NCBI RefSeq assembly: GCF_018860525.1
Contig: NZ_JAHKPM010000056.1
Coordinates: forward strand, 1-35,350
Origin: Vibrio hepatarius
GTDB taxonomy: Bacteria > Pseudomonadota > Gammaproteobacteria > Enterobacterales > Vibrionaceae
Length of the DNA: 35,350 nt
Reading direction: 5' to 3'
Made by a program: the position numbers and the translations under genes. Within the stretch, counting starts at the first letter, position 1. Each line of letters starts with the position of its first letter. Positions 6,923 to 14,298 of the stretch are shown piece by piece. The notes beneath the pieces are model-generated. The model worked only from the letters and a program-made list of their open reading frames with translations. It was not told where the DNA came from and did not search any database.

Positions 6923-7547
6923 ATGATGAGCAGTATTTTAAAAGATCTATGGGAATGTTACCTAAGCATTCAGCAAATTCACTCACTTGACTTGGTAGCG
7001 AACTCCCCCCCTACTACCTAATTCATTTTCCAGTTTTTTTTACGATTACTCAGATGAAGCACTTAATTCCCTAGGTATTGAATGGGATAGCAATTATCGC
7101 TTATCTGATGACGATGACTTGAAAGACTTTATTCGCGATAAGAACCTAACAGGTTTCATTGCCCTGTTTCGTTGTGGTTACCCTACAGATTTCGAATTCG
7201 TCAAAGGCACTACCGAAGTTGAAATGAAAAACTGTAGCATTTCGAGCTTTAGGTTCCATGAGATGATGGCCTCGGCACCGACAGTTGAACAATGCGCACA
7301 AAAAGCCATTGAATCACAGAAGGCATTCTTTGATGAAGTTCAGCTCAGTGCTTTTCACAGGCAAGAGTCAAACAGGGAAACACTGGATAAAATTGATGCT
7401 ATCAAAGAGTCCGGTCATGTAGCATACCTGTGCTCAAATTGCTGCGATATGCTAGGAATTTGCTATTTTGCCAGCGCCGAGAATTCTGTTGGTCGGAAGG
7501 CGTGTTCGTCATGCGAAGACAACTCCACCAACTTGCATACTGCATAG
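6923..7547 (+). pseudogene. Unknown protein with C-terminal zinc-ribbon cysteines, frameshifted at a C7 tract
   Basis: ATG at 6923 starts MMSSILKDLWECYLSIQQIH. After SLDLVANS the frame enters seven Cs (7005-7011) and stops at 7019-7021. The +1 frame then runs uninterrupted through YDYSDEALNSLGIEWDSNYR to 7547. With six Cs the two parts would form one 208-codon gene. The C-terminal region has two Cys pairs (CSNCC and CSSC) in a zinc-ribbon arrangement. It is related to the preceding 141-aa gene and is followed by a strong terminator. It could be a mutated gene, a phase-variable gene in the OFF state, or one needing ribosomal slippage; translation could also begin at ATG 7119. Confidence 0.6.
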
Positions 7548-7554
7548 AAATAAA

Positions 7555-7577
7555 CCGCCGCTTACGGCGGTTTTTTT
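7555..7577 (+). terminator. Strong terminator, convergent genes
   Basis: CCGCCG (7555-7560) pairs with CGGCGG (7565-7570), followed by seven Ts. Confidence 0.85.
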
Positions 7578-7920
7578 ACACCTCAAGCTGGTAAAATGTA
7601 ACGCTCACCTTCTCTGAATAGTACCTGTTACTCTCACCAAGCCACCTCATCCAAAGCCCTCCCTTGTGCATTTGAAACCTCTTCAGCCTGTATAACGTAT
7701 CCTCCTAGAACATCAGAGGCATCCCCATCGAAGTCATTCAATAAAACATCCTCACAGCAGTCTTGTATATGCTGCAAGACCACAACAAAGCCACACTCAG
7801 TCTAATCCGAACTTTTTCGGAGTCGATTTCAAGTCCAGTGATGGATTTAATCGTCTTGTTAATTAAGTGGCTAAAGGATGCTTCGATTTTTTTATAGTTA
7901 GTCATAGGTTTGATTCTCAT
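7576..7920 (-). pseudogene. Twice-frameshifted gene resembling the DUF7448 family
   Basis: Minus strand from ATG 7920: KTIKSITGLEIDSEKVRIR is followed, after a frame change near 7795-7805, by ECGFVVVLQHIQDCCEDVLL and NDFDGDASDVLGG. A second frame change near 7650 leads to LGESNRYYSEKVSVTFYQLE and a stop at 7576-7578. The QDCCEDV / DGDASDVLG signature and the terminal GESN-YYS-V motif are what I recall of the phage-associated DUF7448 family, whose function is unknown to me. Two independent lesions make it a pseudogene. Family assignment is from memory of the motif pattern. Confidence 0.55.
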
Positions 7921-8074
7921 AATTTGCGATTTCTCATACCTATTTCACTAACCGCGCCAACTTAAAGTAAAATAGTGACAACAGATTATATCATTGTATT
8001 TAAAGTGTAATTGTCGCAAATCCCCCCTTGAGAAATAAGTTGTCTGCTTAGGAAAAATTAGACTAGGCATATAG

Positions 8075-8092
8075 TTACTATATTGCTACATA
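8075..8092 (-). promoter_or_regulatory. Recurrent promoter-like motif
   Basis: Minus strand TATGTAGCAATATAGTAA, matching TGTGG(C/T)AATATA. The only minus-strand gene downstream is the DUF7448-like pseudogene at 7920. Confidence 0.4.
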
Positions 8093-8145
8093 TCACTTTG
8101 TATCGCTGCTTTGTTTGCTATATTAAAGGGAGATAACAACTACAC

Positions 8146-8712
8146 ATCGAGAACAAATTGAGCTACAAAGTCACAAGTGATAAGTTTGGAACCATCGCAT
8201 CAGTATCAGAACACACATTGGTCGATGGGAAGTTCGTACAATCTCTGCATGATCCGCATTTAAAATTCAGAGGAAGTTCAAATCAGAGAATTTTGGATAA
8301 AGGAATAGATTACTAAGTGGTCGTTTGTACCTTTAAGTGGGTGAATTTGTATAAAAGGGCTAGTATTGGCGATCTGTCGTGGTATTATAGTGACGACGTT
8401 AGACAGAGATAAGAAGTTTCTTTTCTTACCAAGCAACACTTAGTGGATATGATTGAATCCAATGTGAATGTTTGGGGTGGCTCACAATCTTATAGCGAAG
8501 CATAGTTAAATGATGTTGCATGCTCTATATGCTCTTCGTTAGAAACAAGATTTTTCGCCTATGAGGTTACTTGTGAGCATGATGAGAGTGGCTTAAAACA
8601 AAGACTCTCTTTTAGGCTGCCAAAACACGAAAACCTATCATTCGGTTTAACGTTAGAGTTGCTTCAAAAGTACTATTTCGCAAGCATATATACCTCGCAA
8701 TATCGATGGTAA
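8146..8712 (+). pseudogene. Unknown gene interrupted by three in-frame stops
   Basis: A single frame of about 188 codons reads as coding sequence throughout (for example YKVTSDKFGTIASVSEHTLV, LTKQHLVDMIESNVNVWGG, RLSFRLPKHENLSFGLTLEL). It is broken by TAA at 8314, TAA at 8410 and TAG at 8503, with no frameshift. The likely start position 8146 reads ATC, which could be a mutated ATG; AAGGGAGA lies upstream. It ends at 8712, just before the ProQ/FinO gene. Family unknown. Point-mutation decay is the simplest explanation. Confidence 0.6.
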
Positions 8713-8744
8713 TATATAGACAAAGTATCAAGGTAGTTTCCAGA

Positions 8745-9548
8745 ATGTACAACGATGTAAAGAAGAACAAAACAGAAGCCCCCCGCCACCACCAGCGCAG
8801 CCAAGGAGAGAATGGCGACAAAAAACGCAGTAGCAACTTCAAGCGTAACGGTAAACCTAGCGGTAACCGTCGTCCATCAGGCAAGAAGCCTGCAAAGAAG
8901 ATGTCTAAAACTAAAATCAAGACTCTGAAATCATTCCTTCTTTGCAAGAAGTTCTGGCCTCGCGTTTTCAATATCTACAACCCTAAGCCACTTTGTAATG
9001 GTATGCGCCAAGTGCTTCTAGATGATGCAGAAGAGCGTGGTATTAAAGTTTCTAACAGCACTGCTTACAACGCTTTATTCTGGATGACATCTACAATTCA
9101 GTACAAGCAAGCACTGGTTCGCTACCACTCTCGATTCGATCAGAATGGTGAAATTGTTGGCGTTGTCTCTGATGATGAAAAAGCTAAAGCTCAAGAATAC
9201 ATCGACAATGCGCCAATCAATGCGAAGAAAGTTGCAGAGAAAACTCTGAACAAATCTAAGCGACCTCAAGGCAATCATCGAGGCAATAACTGCCCTTACC
9301 AAGGTCAGCGTCGCCAAGTCGAAAACCAACGCCGTCAACCAACAATTGGTTACCGTGGTAAAGGTGGACAAAACCGCCAATCTAGCCAAAGTCGTGACGG
9401 CGAAACATCGCGGCCAGCACCGCGATTCAACAACCGCGATGAGAAACAAAGTGTAGCTCGTACACAACGCGCACCTAAAGTAACTTACCGAAGCAGTAGT
9501 CCACGTAGCTCGGCATCAAGCCAAGCGACTTCTACTTCAAACAGTTAA
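8745..9548 (+). CDS. ProQ/FinO-domain RNA chaperone with long basic tails
   Basis: About 267 aa from the preferred ATG at 8745 (AAGGTAG 9 bases upstream). An in-frame ATG at 8706 exists but overlaps the upstream frame. The N-terminus (first ~50 residues) is Lys/Arg/Gly-rich. The ProQ/FinO fold follows, about residues 55-155, from LLCKKFWPRVFNIYNPKPL, through NGMRQVLLDDAEERG, to TSTIQYKQALVRYHSRFDQN. The last ~100 residues are Arg/Gln/Ser-rich and probably disordered. Proteins of this family bind structured RNAs and promote sRNA-mRNA pairing. FinO on F-like plasmids represses conjugation through an antisense RNA, while chromosomal ProQ acts globally. Which role applies here cannot be told. It ends in its own terminator. 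Confidence 0.85.
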   Translation: MYNDVKKNKTEAPRHHQRSQGENGDKKRSSNFKRNGKPSGNRRPSGKKPAKKMSKTKIKTLKSFLLCKKFWPRVFNIYNPKPLCNGMRQVLLDDAEERGIKVSNSTAYNALFWMTSTIQYKQALVRYHSRFDQNGEIVGVVSDDEKAKAQEYIDNAPINAKKVAEKTLNKSKRPQGNHRGNNCPYQGQRRQVENQRRQPTIGYRGKGGQNRQSSQSRDGETSRPAPRFNNRDEKQSVARTQRAPKVTYRSSSPRSSASSQATSTSNS

Positions 9549-9575
9549 GAATTCCAAAATCGTAGTTCGATAATT

Positions 9576-9597
9576 AAAGGCGCTTAATCGCGCCTTT
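9576..9597 (+). terminator. Terminator of the ProQ/FinO gene
   Basis: AAAGGCGC (9576-9583) pairs with GCGCCTTT (9590-9597), followed by a T/C-rich run. It lies just ahead of the dsbA-like gene. Confidence 0.75.
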
Positions 9598-9624
9598 CCT
9601 TCTAGCAGAAACAAAGAGGTTCGT

Positions 9625-10398
9625 ATGAACAAAAAAGTCAGTCTCCTCCTAGTAGGTTTAGGGTGTCTTGCTGCCCTTATTGGCGCAGACCAATACAGTC
9701 GTTACATCGCGAAAGTGGAAGCAAGTAAACCTTTCGAACCAACAGAAGGTGTCCACTATAAAGAGATAGAGACTCCAGATGACGCAAAAGTTATCTTGAA
9801 TAAACTTGGCGTTAAGGAAGGCGAAACTTTTGAGATTATGTCTTATACCTGCCCTGCCTGTAATAATATGGAACCCCTACTTTACCACTTTGAAGTTCTT
9901 GGCATTAAGGTGCATAAGTTCCAGATCGGAATGGACAACATTCCGCTAGCTGAAGCTGAATACTTTGTAAAAGAAAAGTCGGCGCATAACCTACCTGAGT
10001 TCCGCAAAGAAATGTTCACTAAGATGCTTTCTTCTGCTCCTTCGGAAGAAAAGGTTACTTTTGCCAGACATATCCCTCTTGAGTACGGCCTAAGTTTAGA
10101 TAACCTTGCCGAACTTGACGTTAAAGCCACTGAGTACAAATCCCTAACTTTGGCTCTAGCCGATAAACTAAAGGTTTCTCACACCCCTACGATTTATGTG
10201 GCTGGAAAGTATGAATTGATCCAAAAGAACCACAACTCTTTCGAACAGTTCTCTAAGACATTTATGCATGCTTACGAGGCTTACACGAAAGACCGAGAGT
10301 CAGAGGTAAAAGCAAAGTTAGAGGAAATGGAGAAAAATTCAGCCTCTGAACCAACTGCCGACAAAGAAGTGCACCCCCAAGACAGTCTGACTAAGTAG
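9625..10398 (+). CDS. DsbA-like thiol:disulfide oxidoreductase
   Basis: 257 aa. An N-terminal hydrophobic segment (about residues 5-21) serves as signal peptide or anchor. The thioredoxin-fold active site is CPAC (Cys76 and Cys79), within EIMSYTCPACN. The cis-proline loop is VSHTPTIYV (Pro188). A helical insert lies between them, as in DsbA. CPAC differs from the CPHC of E. coli DsbA and would have a different redox potential. A charged C-terminal tail (about 215-257) is extra. It probably forms disulfides in periplasmic proteins. Plasmid-borne relatives often serve conjugative pili, but no such cluster is visible. The start is supported by AAAGAGG 6 bases upstream. Confidence 0.88.
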   Translation: MNKKVSLLLVGLGCLAALIGADQYSRYIAKVEASKPFEPTEGVHYKEIETPDDAKVILNKLGVKEGETFEIMSYTCPACNNMEPLLYHFEVLGIKVHKFQIGMDNIPLAEAEYFVKEKSAHNLPEFRKEMFTKMLSSAPSEEKVTFARHIPLEYGLSLDNLAELDVKATEYKSLTLALADKLKVSHTPTIYVAGKYELIQKNHNSFEQFSKTFMHAYEAYTKDRESEVKAKLEEMEKNSASEPTADKEVHPQDSLTK

Positions 10399-10428
10399 AA
10401 AATATACTTACTTAAAAGACCGTAAATA

Positions 10429-10458
10429 AAAATCTCCAAATTTATCTTGGAGATTTTT
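10429..10458. terminator. Bidirectional terminator between convergent genes
   Basis: AATCTCCAA (10431-10439) pairs with TTGGAGATT (10447-10455), with A-run and T-run on the two sides. It serves the dsbA-like gene and the minus-strand gene ending at 10471. Confidence 0.8.
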
Positions 10459-10470
10459 TATTGATAATTC

Positions 10471-11052
10471 CTAGTTTGATATTTTTTTGATCAATATAGA
10501 TTTATCTTCATCCTCAATCACAACATCCATAACAGGAAACTTCTGTTTATCCATGGAATTTCTATTTGTGATGTATCCAATAGTGCCATTCTCATCAATC
10601 TCAAAAGGCGACATTGTCACCGATGCTTCAGTAAGCAAAGAGAACATATCATAGAACTCATCCAGCGGCATTGAGAACACATCTTTTGCATCATCTTGTT
10701 CGGATATGCGTTGATATACAGCGTACCTTCTCGAATCCGGTAATCCAGCGCGATGAGTAACACCAATAAGAGCTACCTTTAAGCCTTTGTAAGAGATGAA
10801 AACTGGGCTTACTGGTGCCAGAGAATGTGAGGCACCCGTCCAGCACTTAGCTATATGGATTTTTGAAAGGAGCCTGTAGTTACTGTTTAGGTTTTCTCTG
10901 CTTACGCTGACGGGCTGACCATCCATCGTTTCTAGTAAAACCCGAGAAGCGCCCTCAAGGTCATCTTCTAAAAATTGACTTCCAAGCAAAAGAAGTTGCT
11001 TATTGTAATTGTCTTCAATGACGAAATGGGCAAAGCCTGTATCTTGTGACAT
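10471..11052 (-). CDS. Unknown protein, 193 aa
   Basis: Soluble, mixed alpha/beta composition and no signal peptide. Segments such as LLETMDGQPVSVSRENLNSN and VFISYKGLKVALIGVTHRAG suggest beta-rich structure; no family recognised. It stands alone, convergent with the dsbA-like gene and divergent from the endonuclease gene at 11255. Start at ATG 11052. Confidence 0.65.
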   Translation of the reverse strand: MSQDTGFAHFVIEDNYNKQLLLLGSQFLEDDLEGASRVLLETMDGQPVSVSRENLNSNYRLLSKIHIAKCWTGASHSLAPVSPVFISYKGLKVALIGVTHRAGLPDSRRYAVYQRISEQDDAKDVFSMPLDEFYDMFSLLTEASVTMSPFEIDENGTIGYITNRNSMDKQKFPVMDVVIEDEDKSILIKKISN

Positions 11053-11254
11053 TATTGTAACGAGTTTCTTTAGTTATATTTTAACACACCTCCCTCTTGC
11101 GACAAAAACAAGCGGAAGAACCAGTCTGATTTATTAAACTAAAAATAGAATAGAACAGAACCTTGTTAAAAAAAGAAGCTCATAAAATTGTAGCCTTGAT
11201 ATATTTTCAGCGCATTGACAGAGCTTACTTCATTCATTAATTTTTTTATAAAAA

Positions 11255-12088
11255 ATGAATGTTGTTGTCGAATACCGTAAAGGGAAGCCTATGGTAAAGG
11301 CTTTAGATACCTTATGCTCTGCACTTAAAGAAAATAAACAAGATGAAAATCTTAAAATTATGGATTTTTTCAAATCGATAGATGAGGAAATACTATCCAA
11401 ACACCCTGACATTACAGCAGGAGGCTTAAATTCCTGTCATGGTTATTGGTACGAGGCCATCATATCGCTAATCGCTTGGAATCACTTTGCAACAAACCAA
11501 ACATCTAATTTGATTATTCCTCTCCCAAATATCTCACAATTCGATATCTCTACCCTCTACGAGGAAGAATTGTCTAACTACCTTAGCGAATTAAAAAGCA
11601 AAGTGATGGAGATAACAGGAGTAAGCCTAATAAGCTCAAATCCTGATTTTGTCATCATCAGCCGTAATGCAATTGAGTGCGCAAACTTAGAAATACGACC
11701 TCTAACAGCAACACCCGAGAATTTAAAAATGATCCAGGATTACCACAAAAGACTAGTGGGTTGTTGCGGCTTTGACGAAATCATCGGCTATCTGTCCGTT
11801 AAAACTAGCCTAAGGTCGGATAGAAGGCTTCAAATATGCCACGAAGGTTCACTATTCAAATCAATGTACTCACATTTAAAAACGAGGTCTTGGGACATTA
11901 ACGCTAAAGGTATATTCTATTATGCCGCCGCCACATCACTGAATGAATCAGACATTAAAGCGCTAAGAACTGTTGCTACTCACTCCCTCAGCAATGTCCA
12001 TGAGATCCCTCAGTCAGCAGTAGACGCAGCATACAAAGCAGATACACTCACATCAATCTATCGGATGATTGATCAAATCTCAGCGTAA
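11255..12088 (+). CDS. Cfr10I/Bse634I-type restriction endonuclease
   Basis: 277 aa, close to the 285-293 aa of Cfr10I and Bse634I. Active-site residues fit that family's unusual layout. Glu67 is in GYWYEAIISL, Asp131 in SSNPDFVII, and S-V-K (Lys183) in GYLSVKTSLRSDRR; Glu197 in CHEGSLFK is exactly 14 residues after the lysine. Cfr10I has E71, D134, S188-x-K190 and E204, so spacing agrees closely. These are tetrameric type IIF enzymes cutting R/CCGGY; the same target here is inference. No DNA methyltransferase is encoded anywhere in the window. ATG at 11255 lacks a Shine-Dalgarno, while ATG at 11291 follows AAAGGGAAG and may be the true start (265 aa), leaving all catalytic residues. Confidence 0.85.
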   Translation: MNVVVEYRKGKPMVKALDTLCSALKENKQDENLKIMDFFKSIDEEILSKHPDITAGGLNSCHGYWYEAIISLIAWNHFATNQTSNLIIPLPNISQFDISTLYEEELSNYLSELKSKVMEITGVSLISSNPDFVIISRNAIECANLEIRPLTATPENLKMIQDYHKRLVGCCGFDEIIGYLSVKTSLRSDRRLQICHEGSLFKSMYSHLKTRSWDINAKGIFYYAAATSLNESDIKALRTVATHSLSNVHEIPQSAVDAAYKADTLTSIYRMIDQISA

Positions 12089-12092
12089 AAAA

Positions 12093-12115
12093 GCAGCGGT
12101 TGTGGCTGCGTTTTT
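12093..12115 (+). terminator. Terminator of the endonuclease gene
   Basis: GCAGC (12093-12097) pairs with GCTGC (12105-12109), followed by G and five Ts, 4 bases after the stop codon. Confidence 0.7.
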
Positions 12116-12210
12116 ACTAAATATATGGCTAATTATTAAATCGATTCAACAGATTGTCGGTGTTGCGGTTTTTTACTACAAGAAATCTAATTGAGTTATC
12201 CGTATTCCTA

Positions 12211-12600
12211 TTAGCTTTGTCGCAATACCCGCCCAACGGGCGGTGAGTAGCCACAGGCTTTGGCGTTTTCTTTAAATGCTTCAAGACCTTTAATTTCACT
12301 TAACAGGTTAGTAGGAACAATACGTCCATGGTTGTCGCATAAAATCTTGTAAGCAAGTTTAGAGAACGCAAAGATAGCCACAGAGATGGCCTCTGATGCT
12401 ACTTCTACAATCCCAATGTCGCCAACACCTTTTGGGAGGTCTTTGTCTAATCTCTTTATCTCACCTTGCAGCCAGTGAAGGAACTTATGACAATCTTCCG
12501 AGCGAAAGTCATTCATTAGTCCCCCCATACCTAGCTCGTTAAGCAGATATCTGAGATCGGTAACTCTAATCGTTACCCTGTTGCTAGGCTCAATATACAA
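12211..12600 (-). pseudogene. Unknown gene, C-terminus replaced by IS-end sequence
   Basis: 129 aa from a TTG at 12600, with no better start and no ribosome binding site. The body (for example VTIRVTDLRYLLNELGMGGL, DRSEDC-like acidic segment, EVASEAISVAIFAFSKLAYK) has no recognised family. The last ~14 residues (CGYSPPVGRVLRQS) are read through the hairpin shared with the IS right end at 2945-2965. The natural C-terminus has therefore been cut off by an insertion or deletion. It may also be truncated at the 5' end. Confidence 0.5.
12230..12250. repeat. IS200/IS605 right-end hairpin remnant, copy 2
   Basis: Same 21 bases as 2945-2965 (CGCCCAACGGGCG followed by GTGAGTAG), here with an extra CC extending the stem. 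No transposase gene is beside it, so it is a solo end or remnant of a deleted element. Confidence 0.65.
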
Positions 12601-12970
12601 AACTTTTTTCTTTTAGATTAAATATACAAAACAGGCAGAGAATTAACAGCCCACTTTGTGACAATGTCACGCACAAAGGTCGGTTAATGAAACTAGCTAC
12701 TCAATAAAGCCAAAAACCTTTTCCACAGCCAGTGACGGTGTAAAAATATGCTTGGTAACACATCACTTTATCGCGTCTCACGCAACAACTTAATGAGAGA
12801 TTTATCTTTTATGAAAAGCTCAATATCTTTATATTCCATAAAGATTAATTTTATTTAATTATAAAAACTTTTTGAACGACAAACAATATATTTATACCAT
12901 TTCCCTCAAAAATTATACACATACAAAAATTTTGAAAGCTATCTTATATATATTAAAATTAAAGATGCAT
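12601..12970. other. AT-rich stretch without a recognisable gene
   Basis: Very AT-rich, especially 12800-12970, with many short A/T runs. It contains a TTGTGACAATGTCAC inverted repeat near 12654-12670 (GTGACA-AT-GTCAC). No coding frame is convincing. It could be an H-NS-bound region. Confidence 0.4.
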
Positions 12971-13456
12971 TTATATAGACTGATTAGAGTTACCTTTATT
13001 GCCTGTATTATATTTATTAGTAGAAACCATCGCTGATGCTCGTTTAACCTCAACTCCACCAGCACTAGTAACCTTGCCATTCAGGAATGAAGAAATAATT
13101 CCCACCAATTCGCCCTTTTCATTGATAACTCCACCACCACTCATGCCAATTTGAACAGGCGCATCAATAAGGCTAATTAAATATTCATCGTCATTCAGTT
13201 GACTTTCGGTTAGGTGGATATCAAACAAATATACACCTTTACCATAAATAGTTTTGTAGGGATTGATTATTGATCTACCGAACGTTTTTACAGGCGTATT
13301 TTCCTCAACCCTCCCAAGACTTGGAATGTTCTTTCCACGGTTTTCTCGCTAAATGATTGCGACGTCAATGGTCTCAGAGGGCGTATATGTGCGAATAAAC
13401 AAATCTGGTGTTTCCCTCAGGTCATCACAAGGTATATATTCACCACACCTGTCCCC
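12971..13456 (-). pseudogene. Dead paralogue of the trypsin-like protease
   Basis: Read leftwards, the frame is open from 13456 and shows EYIPCDDLRETPDLF, then SETIDVAII followed by TAG (13349-13351). It resumes with RENRGKNIPSLGRVEEN and ends with APVQIGMSGGGVINEKGEL, which holds the catalytic serine. It aligns along its length with the intact lipoprotein protease at 33939-34577 (CDISIIKSDNRGKSIHPIG and APIQVGMSGGGVYNNKEEL). The TAG replaces the lysine codon of IIK. The N-terminal part, with lipobox and catalytic histidine, is missing. An ATG at 13228 could restart translation but would give only the C-terminal beta-barrel half. Confidence 0.8.
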
Positions 13457-13471
13457 TCAAGTGATAAGACG

Positions 13472-13654
13472 CTATTGCATCCGCCCAGATAAAGAACTCA
13501 GTATCTCACAGATTACTTCTTTGTGAGCTGGTGGGTAGCCTTTGCTTCGGATGGCAACATAGAGATAGTCGTAAATCAGATTACTGTCGATCCCATACTC
13601 ACGGTATTGCTTACAAATCCCGTAAATCTCTGAGAAGCTAGCCCTATTGTCCAA
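13472..13654 (-). CDS. Small unknown protein or fragment, 60 aa
   Basis: Starts at a TTG (13654) that overlaps the end of a 15-20 codon upstream frame. The sequence (FSEIYGICKQYREYGID to KEVICEILSSLSGRMQ) looks coding and helical, but no family is recognised. It lies next to the 5'-truncated protease remnant, in a disturbed area, so it may be a fragment. Confidence 0.35.
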   Translation of the reverse strand: MDNRASFSEIYGICKQYREYGIDSNLIYDYLYVAIRSKGYPPAHKEVICEILSSLSGRMQ

Positions 13655-13725
13655 TAGCCTCTTTCAGCTTTGTGAATACTACATTGGTCATCATTCCAGG
13701 AACCTCTTCAAGCTCAAAAAAAGGT

Positions 13726-13753
13726 AAAAAAAAACCACCTCAAATTGAGGTGG
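13726..13753 (-). terminator. Leftward intrinsic terminator
   Basis: Palindrome CCACCTCAAATTGAGGTGG (13735-13753); on the minus strand it runs into nine Ts (13734 down to 13726). No minus-strand gene ends just upstream of it. Confidence 0.8.
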
Positions 13754-13906
13754 CGAGAGAAATAGAGGTTGTGCTTATAGTGCACTTAATTATCTGCTGG
13801 CTCGGCCTGTTTTTTATGAACATGATTTGGCGTACCAGCTTGTTCCTCGTTTGGCTAAAGTAAAGAAAGTTTCAGCCCACCTTGCAACCCCTAAGCGAAA
13901 AAAAAT

Positions 13907-13933
13907 AAAAAAAAACCACTGCGTGAACAGTGG
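13907..13933 (-). terminator. Leftward intrinsic terminator
   Basis: CCACTG (13916-13921) pairs with CAGTGG (13928-13933); on the minus strand this runs into a T-run over 13915-13907 and beyond. No coding gene precedes it. Confidence 0.8.
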
Positions 13934-14110
13934 CAATATCAGAAGTAGTACTCAAGGTACTCAAATAATAAAAAAAGTAACACAGAATCTCTTCGTTAAG
14001 GCGTGCCCCAGCGAAGAGACGGTGGGGATTAAAACGCATAAGCTATTGCTTAGCAATAGATTTATCTTTAACTCAATTTGATTGGTTACTTAGCATACAA
14101 TTGTGTACAA
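13907..14110 (-). ncRNA. Candidate structured small RNA
   Basis: Leftward transcript predicted from roughly 14110 to the terminator at 13907. It contains two strong hairpins (14043-14059 and 13988-14019) and an alternative pairing that competes with or extends the second. A weak promoter, ATGACA then about 16 bases then TTGTAT, may lie near 14105-14135 on the minus strand. No RNA family recognised; inference from structure and terminator position only. Confidence 0.35.
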
Positions 14111-14162
14111 AATTGCTGTCATTTACGGCAGAATGGTGACGCAGATCACTGCTATTTGACGC

Positions 14163-14183
14163 TTTTGGCAATATAAGGAATTG
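14163..14183 (+). promoter_or_regulatory. Recurrent promoter-like motif
   Basis: TTTTGGCAATATAAGGAATTG on the plus strand, with 19 bases identical to the minus-strand copy at 5195-5213. No plus-strand gene follows, so if it is a promoter its product would be untranslated or antisense to mrdB. Confidence 0.4.
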
Positions 14184-14248
14184 CTGTTATAGTGTAGTTA
14201 TGCAACTTATCCCATTGTATGCGTTATGGTTATTATCTAAATGGACAA

Positions 14249-14278
14249 TAAAAAAAGCCACCAGCTTTGGTGACTTTT
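14249..14278 (-). terminator. Terminator of the mrdA-mrdB operon
   Basis: CACCA (14259-14263) pairs with TGGTG (14268-14272) with flanking pairs, and the minus strand continues into a T-run (14256-14249). It lies about 20 bases after the mrdB stop. Confidence 0.75.
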
Positions 14279-14298
14279 AAATTTATAAATATGGAATT

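Larger units (their letters stand above)
13655..14298. other. Gene-poor stretch with three same-facing terminators and strong secondary structure
   Basis: There is no convincing coding frame on either strand. Terminators facing leftward transcription lie at 13726-13753, 13907-13933 and 14249-14278. Between the last two are a perfect CTATTGC-TTA-GCAATAG hairpin (14043-14059) and an 8-bp stem TCTCTTCG/CGAAGAGA (13988-13995/14012-14019). The loop of that stem, CCCCA (14006-14010), can also pair with TGGGG (14023-14027). The layout fits one or two leftward small RNAs. Confidence 0.5.

Noticed and set aside
9075..9467. Minus-strand frame of 130 codons
   Set aside because: Lies entirely inside the ProQ/FinO gene on the opposite strand; its long open frame is a by-product of that gene's codon use.
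13672..14081. Two overlapping plus-strand frames of 63 and 84 codons
   Set aside because: They run through terminator hairpins and poly-A tracts, have low-complexity Lys-rich translations and no ribosome binding site. Chance frames in a gene-free stretch.
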